A program made the translations under genes and the position numbers. This document shows positions 1 through 5,272 of a DNA stretch of 5,272 bases, piece by piece. The notes beneath the pieces are model-generated. The model ran no database searches. It was not told the DNA's origin and was given only the letters and a program-made list of their open reading frames with translations. This DNA comes from Thiohalobacter sp. (GTDB lineage: Bacteria > Pseudomonadota > Gammaproteobacteria > DSM-19610), in assembly GCA_027010005.1 (NCBI GenBank), contig JALVCM010000052.1, positions 1 through 5,272 on the forward strand, in the 5' to 3' direction. How positions within the stretch are numbered: position 1 is the first letter of the stretch; the number at the start of each line of letters is the position of its first letter.

Positions 1-479
1 AACATGTCTGCATCATTCCTGTAGAAAGCACACATTTCGGCGCGCAGCATGTCTCCGCGCGGGTTCCCCGTAACATGTATCGGTTTCTCCTTCGGCATCT
101 TGGGGTACTGCCGCCACAGGTGGGCGTTATCTTCACCCCAGGCAAAAAGATGGGACACATATTTCAGCGACAAGGGCGACAGACGGCGTGAAAAATACAT
201 CTCTGCCGGCAGGTGTACCAGTGCCTCTTCATCCCAGGACACTATGTTCTGTCCAAGCCTGTGCATAATCCTGAACATATTCAGATTCATAAGCGTAAAG
301 CTTTTGCACAGATACAGGCTTCGGGGAAGCGAAGCGATTCTGAAATCTATCTTGCGATGTGAACCAATGATCGAAGTAAAACCCCTTCTCGCTGCAACAC
401 AGGCAAGCAACAGCTTTGGATCGAGTTCACGCACCTGATTTTCCACCGGGATGATGAGGGGTACTTTTGCAGTTGTCAT
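1..479 (-). CDS. Surface carbohydrate biosynthesis protein, second paralog (N-terminal part, runs off window)
   Basis: Reading from the ATG at 479-477 gives 159 uninterrupted residues with no stop before the window edge, so the 3' part of the gene is missing. The protein begins MTTAKVPLIIPVENQVRELD and aligns without a gap to the first 158 residues of the neighbouring gene at 496-1899, with roughly 60% identity counted by eye. Shared blocks are PVENQVRELDPKLLLACVAA (residues 11-30), SWDEEALVHLP/AWDEEALVHLP (81-91), YFSRRL (95-100), LFAWG (111-115) and GNPRGDMLR (138-146). It is therefore a tandem paralog of the same surface-carbohydrate family, which has a GT-B-like core and is usually found in polysaccharide loci. 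The catalytic-looking C-terminal half lies outside the window, so activity cannot be judged. It starts 17 bases after the stop of the upstream copy and is probably co-transcribed with it. Only a weak purine run (GAGAGAG) precedes the ATG. No signal peptide or membrane segment is seen. The exact substrate is unknown. Confidence 0.88.
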   Translation of the reverse strand, partial: MTTAKVPLIIPVENQVRELDPKLLLACVAARRGFTSIIGSHRKIDFRIASLPRSLYLCKSFTLMNLNMFRIMHRLGQNIVSWDEEALVHLPAEMYFSRRLSPLSLKYVSHLFAWGEDNAHLWRQYPKMPKEKPIHVTGNPRGDMLRAEMCAFYRNDADM

Positions 480-495
480 ATCAGTCTGCGCTCTC

Positions 496-1899
496 TCAGG
501 CCTGTATCCTGAACATCACATCGGATACAGGTTCTACACTGATATCATTCTTGTAACCGAGCAGTTCCTGAAATCTCGCCATCCGCTCGCGGATATCATC
601 GAGTGGAAGCGCCGGGTAACGGTGCAACTGGTACTCGGGTTTGTTATGTGAGCCCGGAAGGCGTGATTTCAGACGCCTGGCAAGATCGAGTCCTCTGGCC
701 AGAACCCAGCGCTGTAACAGGGTGGAAACGGGTTGCCCCCCGGGGCCAGTCTGAAATTTTTCTATTGTCTCCAGTACATGAACCATTCTTTCACAGGCCA
801 GTGGCCCATCCTGCGCCTCCAGGTACTGGTCAATAAGTGACTGGCGCTCTGCACCCGCCGGGGTGCCCAACTCACCACTGAGTATCTTGTCCAGTGTTTG
901 TTTCAGTTCATCGAAACTGAAACACTCATGGCTAAGTCCGTTGGGCAGGCGGTAAAAACCCGAGTCGTAATCTTCATTTACCACTGCCCGGTAGCTTACG
1001 GCCGGAACACCCATCACAAAGGCCTCCACTGCAGTGGTGCAACCGTTGTGGACCAATGCCTTTGTCGCCATTAGCCAGGGAACGACATTACCCTCGTTGG
1101 TGACCTGTACCCGCTGACAACGGGCTGCGATATCCTTATAGACGTTATGGTTCTCTGTCGGGTGAGGTCGCACCACGATAGTGTGCCGGGGAAACGCAGC
1201 TTCAAGCGCCGGGATAAGTTCTTTAAAACGGGAAAAAATGGCGTGCTTGTGTTCCCATAACCCCTTGGCATACTCCCGACTCATGCCTCTCGCGGCCCGA
1301 CCGAAACGGGCCTTCCCGCCAGGTTTCTTTACGGGCTTGAATAAATTGATATCCGCTCCAAATGCATTTACATGATTGAAGTTGGTATTAACCAGGATGA
1401 AATCGCCGTAGGTCCGGCGCAGTGCTTCAGCATCACTTTCATAATAGGAGCGAATTTCGGAACGCAGCATGTCGCCACGCGGATTCCCGACTGCGTATAT
1501 CGGCATATCCTTCGGCGTATGTGGATATTGTCTCCACAGATCGACGTTGTCCTGACCCCAGGCAAACAGACTCAGCACATACTTGATTGCCGAGGCATCG
1601 AGACGACGTGAAAAATAGGTTTTCGGTGGCAGGTGCACCAGTGCCTCTTCATCCCAGGCCACGATTCTATGGCCAAAGCGGCGTGCAATTCGAAAGAACA
1701 GCAGGCTGCGAATTGTCATGCTTTTGGATAAATAGATAGCACTGGGAAATGAATCGATATTGAATTCCATCTCACGTCGCGAGCCAACGATCGATGAAAA
1801 CCCGTGTTGTGCAGCAACACAGGCAAGTAGCAACTTGGGATCAAGTTCACGCACCTGGTTTTCCACAGGAATCAGCAGTAGTGAGTTGGATTCGCTCAT
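496..1899 (-). CDS. Surface carbohydrate biosynthesis protein, GT-B-like (putative glycosyltransferase), first paralog
   Basis: A 467-residue protein that I recognise as a member of the 'surface carbohydrate biosynthesis protein' group found in polysaccharide and nonulosonic-acid clusters. The N-terminal half carries conserved blocks LIPVENQVRELD (9-20), WDEEALVHLP (82-91) and GNPRGDMLR (138-146). The C-terminal half has a GT-B-like signature: VVRPHPTEN (242-250), then HNGCTTAVEAF (284-294) followed by MGVPAVSYR (296-304). That is the H-x-G-x(n)-E-A-x(n)-G-x-P pattern seen in glycosyltransferases, CDP-glycerol-type polymerases and sugar epimerases. No signal peptide or membrane helix is evident, so it is probably cytoplasmic or peripheral at the inner membrane. 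An in-frame ATG at 1971 exists, but it lies inside the palindromic repeat. The ATG at 1899-1897 is preferred because homology with the downstream paralog begins exactly there and a GGGGCGGAG element precedes it. Substrate and reaction are not established. Transfer of the CMP-activated sugar made by the upstream genes is an inference. Confidence 0.9.
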   Translation of the reverse strand: MSESNSLLLIPVENQVRELDPKLLLACVAAQHGFSSIVGSRREMEFNIDSFPSAIYLSKSMTIRSLLFFRIARRFGHRIVAWDEEALVHLPPKTYFSRRLDASAIKYVLSLFAWGQDNVDLWRQYPHTPKDMPIYAVGNPRGDMLRSEIRSYYESDAEALRRTYGDFILVNTNFNHVNAFGADINLFKPVKKPGGKARFGRAARGMSREYAKGLWEHKHAIFSRFKELIPALEAAFPRHTIVVRPHPTENHNVYKDIAARCQRVQVTNEGNVVPWLMATKALVHNGCTTAVEAFVMGVPAVSYRAVVNEDYDSGFYRLPNGLSHECFSFDELKQTLDKILSGELGTPAGAERQSLIDQYLEAQDGPLACERMVHVLETIEKFQTGPGGQPVSTLLQRWVLARGLDLARRLKSRLPGSHNKPEYQLHRYPALPLDDIRERMARFQELLGYKNDISVEPVSDVMFRIQA

Positions 1900-1901
1900 A
1901 T

Positions 1902-1910
1902 CTCCGCCCC
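1902..1910 (-). promoter_or_regulatory. Ribosome-binding site deciding the start of the first surface-carbohydrate gene
   Basis: On the minus strand the sequence GGGGCGGAG ends 2 bases before the ATG at 1899-1897. The GGGG part gives a spacing of about 7 bases and the GGAG part only 2. It supports the start at 1899 over the in-frame ATG at 1971. The GGAGA can pair with a UCUCC just upstream (plus-strand 1911-1915), and that UCUCC can alternatively pair with an earlier GGAG (1918-1921). Confidence 0.55.
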
Positions 1911-1928
1911 GGAGAAACTCCAGTATGT

Positions 1929-2010
1929 CGTCATTGCGAGCGCAGCGCGGCAATCTTTTCCAGTCTGGCACCAGACTGGAAAAGATTGCCGCGCTGCGCT
2001 CGCAATGACG
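1929..2010. repeat. Perfect 40-bp inverted repeat (REP/MITE-like palindrome)
   Basis: Positions 1929-1968 and 1971-2010 are exact reverse complements, 40 of 40 bases, separated by the two bases CA. The outer end of each arm reads CGTCATTGCGAGCGCAGCGC, and each arm continues through GGCAATC to an inner CCAGTCTGG. The GTCATTGCGAGC...GCAATC motif resembles a dispersed repeat found in many proteobacterial genomes (from memory). Each arm also contains its own short ATTGC/GCAAT inverted pair (1933-1937 with 1950-1954 in the left arm), so the element resembles two head-to-head REP units. It lies 26 bases after the transketolase stop and 29 bases before the next start. No T-run follows on the minus strand, so intrinsic termination is doubtful. 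As RNA it would form a very stable stem that could protect the upstream mRNA 3' end, act as an RNase III site or lower read-through. No transposase is present nearby. Confidence 0.93.
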
Positions 2011-2036
2011 GGGACATAACCATTAACCAGAATTGC

Positions 2037-3995
2037 CTAGGAAGCTGCCTCCAGTAATTGATCTGGACGCTCCTTCATGGCGTGCAGGATACGCGCAGCC
2101 AGTTTTTCACCACACAGACCGTGGTAAGCAAGCACTTCCGGCGGTGTACCACACGCAGGATGACCTTCGACAGAGAACTTCACTAACTGCTTGCCACGCA
2201 AGCTATCGGATAACATGAATGCATTCAGTAATGCATCACCAAGCCCGCCATATCCGGCGTGATCATCCATAACGAATACCGTATCAGAGACACCCACAGT
2301 CTCTTCCAGCCAGTCGATATCGATTTTATTAAGCCACGGCATGTTGACTATTTTTAATGAAAATCCTTGCTCTTTTAACCGCTCGGCCGCCGTCAACGCC
2401 TCGTTCAGCATAACCGGGCCGTAACTGAAAAGAACCGCCTCAGCGCCTTCGTTCAAAACATTTCCTCTGCCAAAGATGAACCGATTATCCTCTGCAACAG
2501 GGATTACTCTCGGTGATGGACCGATCACCAGACGTATCATGCAGCTTTGCTCCGCCTCCTTCACACACCACTCCAGGGCCTGCCGGGTTTCGATTTCGTT
2601 ACCGGGTTCAAGAATGATGCAGTCCGGCAATGCGCCAAACAGGGAGATGTCACGCAGACTTTGATGGGATTTCCCGGGTCCGGCGGGAATGAGTCCGGCG
2701 TAATGGCACACGTAGATGATTTTTGTGTTTTCCGTTGCATTGTTATAGATCTGCTCGTTGGACCGCGAGGCGAGGAATACCCCGAAGGAATTTACAATCG
2801 GCAGACAGCCGTGCAGCGCAAGACCGCCGGCCGTGGACACCATGTCCTGTTCGGCAATACCATTTTCGATAAATCTGTCCGGGAAAGCGTGTTCGAACGG
2901 GCGCAGGCCACAGTCGGCCGACAGGTCAGCATCCATGACCACGATGTCCTCTCTCTCACGTCCCAGTTCAAGCAGCGCCTGGCCGTAAGCGGTCACTACC
3001 TTTTCTGCTCTGTCCTTGAGTCTTGTGCGGTTCTTCTCGCGTTTCTCAATAACTTCGGTATTCAATTGACCCAGGCCGAATGCGTCAAACTGCTCATTGA
3101 TGCGGGCAATAATTTCTGCGTAACCCGCTTCAAAAGATTCATCGTCCGGTGCACCGGAGTGCCAGGGATACAGGCCCTTTCCGGCCTTCAGGGCAACCGG
3201 CCCCTCCATGAATGAAACACCCTTGCCCTTGATGGTGTCGGCAATCAACACTTTCGGCTTGTCTGTGACCTCCCGAAATTCAGCGAATACACGTTCCAGC
3301 TCGGCAAAATCATGTCCGTTACCACGCGCCACATGCCAGCCGAAGGTCTCGAATTTCTTCTCAAGATCCCCCAGATCCATAATCTCTCCCACCGGCTTGT
3401 CAGACTGGATCTTGTTCATATCCACAATGGTGGTGATATTATTCACTGACTGATGAACGGTGGTCTGAAGCGACTCCCAGATCTGTCCCTCCTGCAATTC
3501 ACCATCACCGGTCATCACAAACACTTCCCCGCCGGCACCTCTCATTTTTTTGGCCAGCGCCATACCCCTGGCCTTGGATATCCCCATGCCCAGGGAACCT
3601 GAATTGGTTTCAATGCCGGGAAGGCCGACATCCGGGTGGCCGTGCGTGCCGCCCAGCCGACGCAGATTGATAAACAGGTCTTTCGGCATGATGCCCAGTG
3701 AATAGAGGACGGCATAGTAGGCAGGTGCATCGTGCCCCTTGGAGGAAAAATAGATATCGCGATCCGGGTGGTCAAACCCAAGGTCAACGGTATTCATGCC
3801 GGCATAGTAGAGCCAGGTGACGATATCCAGCGAGCTTAAACTGGAGCCCAGGTGGCCCGAGCCCGCCCGTTTGACGGTGGCCAGTGTATTGGCACAGCAC
3901 ATATCGGCCAGCAGGCGGAGTTTATCGTGCGCATCCATTCCGGTTTTGCGCACCCGCTGGAATTCATTTGCTGCGATGAGCTTGATCTCTAACAT
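2037..3995 (-). CDS. Transketolase-family thiamine-diphosphate enzyme, full length
   Basis: A 652-residue protein with all three transketolase domains. The N-terminal ThDP-binding domain (about 20-300) contains GSGHLGSS (46-52, His48), SKGHDAP (85-91, His88), THGHPD (117-122) and the diphosphate/Mg motif GDGELQEGQ (163-171) with VDMN (191-194). The pyrimidine-binding domain (about 330-495) contains ENGIAEQ (377-383; Glu382 would be the catalytic Glu) and GPGKSHQS (439-446, His444). The C-terminal domain (about 515-640) contains GYGGLGDAL (581-589). Transketolases move a two-carbon ketol unit between ketose and aldose phosphates in the cytoplasm. GHLGSS, SKGH and GDGELQEGQ resemble the two-subunit (split) transketolases more than the TktA type, yet here both halves form one chain. 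The ATG overlaps the previous gene's stop by 7 bases and has an AAAGGGG element 11 bases upstream, better than Met20, which lacks one. Its place beside a CMP-sugar synthetase suggests a dedicated role in sugar precursor or substituent synthesis (inference). Confidence 0.95.
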   Translation of the reverse strand: MLEIKLIAANEFQRVRKTGMDAHDKLRLLADMCCANTLATVKRAGSGHLGSSLSSLDIVTWLYYAGMNTVDLGFDHPDRDIYFSSKGHDAPAYYAVLYSLGIMPKDLFINLRRLGGTHGHPDVGLPGIETNSGSLGMGISKARGMALAKKMRGAGGEVFVMTGDGELQEGQIWESLQTTVHQSVNNITTIVDMNKIQSDKPVGEIMDLGDLEKKFETFGWHVARGNGHDFAELERVFAEFREVTDKPKVLIADTIKGKGVSFMEGPVALKAGKGLYPWHSGAPDDESFEAGYAEIIARINEQFDAFGLGQLNTEVIEKREKNRTRLKDRAEKVVTAYGQALLELGREREDIVVMDADLSADCGLRPFEHAFPDRFIENGIAEQDMVSTAGGLALHGCLPIVNSFGVFLASRSNEQIYNNATENTKIIYVCHYAGLIPAGPGKSHQSLRDISLFGALPDCIILEPGNEIETRQALEWCVKEAEQSCMIRLVIGPSPRVIPVAEDNRFIFGRGNVLNEGAEAVLFSYGPVMLNEALTAAERLKEQGFSLKIVNMPWLNKIDIDWLEETVGVSDTVFVMDDHAGYGGLGDALLNAFMLSDSLRGKQLVKFSVEGHPACGTPPEVLAYHGLCGEKLAARILHAMKERPDQLLEAAS

Positions 3996-4768
3996 TGTTC
4001 CGATTGCCCCTTTAACAGGTATGGGAAGTGGGTAACAGACGGCAGTTCAGCCTGACAGTTGTTGACAAGATACTCGGCAAGGCTCCAGTCATACTCGGTA
4101 TTTACATCGAAGCCTTCATAGCCCCTGGTAAAGAAAGGCATCAGCACATCGCCGGCAATGCTGCCTTTTTCAGAGACCACGCGTGTCCAGGCAATCTCCA
4201 GGCTGGCATTCTGTGTGTACACTTCAGGCAGTGACGGGTACTGACTGCTGTGCCATGGTTGACCGGATGAACGCAGCGGCATCAGCGGAACCATGCGCTT
4301 GCCCTGTAGTACCCACATCTTTCCGGGGTGTTGCTGACATTTTTCAACGGCCCGCAACGAGTCGACGCCGACCTCCGCCCGGAAAGCCTGCCAGGCTCGC
4401 TGAATCGTCTGCGGCAACCGGAAAGGGCTGGTCGGCCGAAGAATGCTGAAGCAATCATATTTGCGGCCTTCATGCTCAAGCCTGTCCAGCGTATAGGCCA
4501 GCCACTCGATATCCGGGGAAACATCACCCGCCAATTGCTGCGGGCGCAGGAAAGGCACCTCCGCGCCATAGTGCCGGGCAATATCGGCGTAGTGTTCTGA
4601 ATCCGTGGATACGATCACGTCGCTAAATATCCCGCTCTGCACGGCGGCCGAAATCGTGTAGGCCATCACCGGATGTCCTGACAGGTCGCGAATATTTTTA
4701 TCCGTCACCCGTTTTGAACCTGCTCTTGCCGGGATCAGTGCCACTGCGCTGTGTGTCTTTCCTGTCAT
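3989..4768 (-). CDS. CMP-sugar synthetase (acylneuraminate cytidylyltransferase family, NeuA/PseF/LegF-like)
   Basis: A 259-residue cytoplasmic enzyme of the CTP-transferase 3 family. It would use CTP and a 2-keto-3-deoxy sugar acid to make the CMP-sugar donor and pyrophosphate. The nucleotide-binding motif is IPARAGSKR followed by KN (residues 12-25). Further family landmarks are VSTDSE (53-58), LRPTSPFR (110-117), VYTQN (183-187) and FDVNTEYDW (220-228). In sialic-acid synthetases the last motif carries two Mg-binding Asp as D-x-D; here it reads D221-V-N223, a variant I recall from PseF/LegF-like relatives. The length fits the short single-domain forms (about 230-260). No hydrolase or acetyltransferase domain is fused. 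The start lies 1 base after the ALDH stop (TGA-T-ATG) without a strong Shine-Dalgarno, so it is probably translated by coupling. Which sugar it activates (sialic, legionaminic, pseudaminic, or another ulosonic acid) cannot be decided from sequence; Kdo synthetase (KdsB) is less likely. Confidence 0.92.
   Translation of the reverse strand: MTGKTHSAVALIPARAGSKRVTDKNIRDLSGHPVMAYTISAAVQSGIFSDVIVSTDSEHYADIARHYGAEVPFLRPQQLAGDVSPDIEWLAYTLDRLEHEGRKYDCFSILRPTSPFRLPQTIQRAWQAFRAEVGVDSLRAVEKCQQHPGKMWVLQGKRMVPLMPLRSSGQPWHSSQYPSLPEVYTQNASLEIAWTRVVSEKGSIAGDVLMPFFTRGYEGFDVNTEYDWSLAEYLVNNCQAELPSVTHFPYLLKGQSEQC
4007..4013 (-). promoter_or_regulatory. Ribosome-binding site of the transketolase gene
   Basis: The minus-strand sequence AAAGGGG lies inside the 3' end of the cytidylyltransferase coding sequence, 11 bases before the ATG at 3995-3993. 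The spacing is slightly long but the match is good. It supports the overlapping start over Met20, which has no purine-rich element upstream. With the 7-base stop/start overlap (ATGTTAG), translation of the two genes is probably coupled. Confidence 0.5.
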
Positions 4769-4769
4769 A

Positions 4770-5272
4770 TCAGAGCAAACCCGGGTCTATGTTGATGTAG
4801 ATATCCTTCAGTTCCGAGTAGACATCGAGTGCCTCGGACCCTGGCTCACGTGATCCGTTTCCTGACTGTTTCAGGCCACCGAACGGCATATGGGGTTCGC
4901 TGCCGTGCGTCCCGCCGTTGACCACCGCCACCCCGGCCTGGATTTTCTGCGTAAACTCGGTCGCGCGGTGAATGCTGCGGGTATGAACAGAAGCTGTCAG
5001 GCCATAGGGCGAATCATTCGCCATGTGTATTGCTTCCGCGAAACCGTTGACGCGGTAAAGACAGGTTATCGGGCCAAACAGTTCTGTGACAGATATTTCG
5101 TCATGGGGATCGACGTTTTCGATAACTGTCGGTGCCATATAAAAACCCTTCGCATGTGCCTCGTCATCCAGTCGATGGCCACCGACTGCTATCGAAGCAC
5201 CGGCCTGCTTTGCTCTTTCAATGGCGGAAAGCATGTTGTTGAGTTGTTTCTCGTTAATGACCGGACCAAGGT
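4770..5272 (-). CDS. NAD(P)-dependent aldehyde dehydrogenase (C-terminal third, runs off window)
   Basis: The reading frame is open to the window edge and gives 167 residues starting LGPVINEKQLNNM, so the first in-window Met is not the start. The segment corresponds to roughly the last third of a 480-500 residue ALDH. Landmarks are LGPVIN at the beginning, ELFGPI (the EIFGPV motif whose Glu binds the NAD ribose), ANDSPYGLTASV, an AGVAVVNGGTHGSEPHMPFGG run and KQSGNGSREPG near the end. The catalytic Cys and the general-base Glu lie upstream, outside the window, so activity cannot be confirmed. The GSEPHMPFGG...SGNGSREPG tail resembles the subgroup containing 2-oxoglutarate-semialdehyde (2,5-dioxovalerate) dehydrogenases, but substrate cannot be assigned from this part. 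The enzyme oxidises an aldehyde to an acid in the cytoplasm. The gene ends 1 base before the CMP-sugar synthetase start, so they share a transcript. A role in making a sugar acid or an acyl substituent for the glycan is inference. Confidence 0.93.
   Translation of the reverse strand, partial: LGPVINEKQLNNMLSAIERAKQAGASIAVGGHRLDDEAHAKGFYMAPTVIENVDPHDEISVTELFGPITCLYRVNGFAEAIHMANDSPYGLTASVHTRSIHRATEFTQKIQAGVAVVNGGTHGSEPHMPFGGLKQSGNGSREPGSEALDVYSELKDIYINIDPGLL

Noticed and set aside
49..438. 129-residue open frame on the plus strand near the left edge
   Set aside because: It is antisense to the second surface-carbohydrate paralog, whose minus-strand frame is supported by gap-free homology to its neighbour.
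1929..2010. Rho-independent terminator
   Set aside because: The stem is very long and no T-run follows on the minus strand, nor a convincing one on the plus strand. It is better described as a palindromic repeat, although some effect on transcription remains possible.
1900..2036. Promoter for the two surface-carbohydrate genes in the intergenic gap
   Set aside because: No convincing -35/-10 pair could be found on the minus strand. Most of the gap is palindrome, so the genes are more simply read as continuing the upstream transcript.
1760..2057. Overlapping small plus-strand open frames across the intergenic region
   Set aside because: They combine the antisense of the first surface-carbohydrate gene with translation of the palindromic repeat. 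No ribosome-binding site or family similarity supports them.
2547..3215. 222-residue open frame on the plus strand
   Set aside because: It lies wholly antisense to the well-supported transketolase, has no recognisable motif, and its length is explained by codon bias in the opposite strand.
4028..4600. Several 68-90 residue plus-strand and 99 residue minus-strand alternative frames within the cytidylyltransferase gene
   Set aside because: The minus-strand frame encoding IPARAGSKR, LRPTSPFR and FDVNTEYDW accounts for the whole region; the others are shadows without motifs.
1..5272. CRISPR array, tRNA/rRNA genes, transposase or phage genes
   Set aside because: No spaced direct repeats, cloverleaf-like sequence or mobile-element coding region was seen. 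Coding sequence covers nearly all of the window.

Overview
The window is a bacterial surface-polysaccharide locus, and every gene lies on the minus strand. In transcription order (high to low coordinates) it holds five genes: the C-terminal third of an aldehyde dehydrogenase (4770-5272, cut by the window edge), a CMP-sugar synthetase of the NeuA/PseF/LegF type (3989-4768), a full-length transketolase-type enzyme (2037-3995), a 'surface carbohydrate biosynthesis' protein with a GT-B-like core (496-1899), and the N-terminal part of a second, paralogous copy of that protein (1-479, cut by the window edge). No rRNA, tRNA, CRISPR array or transposase gene is visible.

Layout. The first three genes are packed as one translational unit: the ALDH stop and the cytidylyltransferase start are 1 base apart, and the cytidylyltransferase stop overlaps the transketolase start by 7 bases. 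The only sizeable non-coding gap (1900-2036, 137 bases) follows the transketolase. It contains a perfect 40-bp inverted repeat with a 2-base loop (1929-2010), built from the dispersed repeat motif that begins GTCATTGCGAGC. The repeat has no T-run after it, so it looks like a REP/MITE-type insertion or RNA-processing hairpin rather than a standard terminator. Just after it, the ribosome-binding site of the next gene sits inside two mutually exclusive short hairpins. The two paralogous surface-carbohydrate genes then follow 17 bases apart.

Organism. Moderate GC, proteobacterial-looking proteins, the REP-like repeat and a CMP-activated sugar locus all suggest a Gram-negative bacterium, most likely a proteobacterium. 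I cannot name a genus.

How the genes may work together (inference). A CTP-dependent transferase activates a 2-keto-3-deoxy sugar acid (a nonulosonic acid such as legionaminic, pseudaminic or sialic acid, or a Kdo-like sugar). A dedicated transketolase and aldehyde dehydrogenase probably supply or modify its carbon skeleton or an acyl substituent. The two GT-B-like paralogs probably use the product when the surface glycan is built. The combination of transketolase, ALDH and CMP-sugar synthetase in one coupled unit is the most unusual thing here, and its product cannot be read from this window alone.
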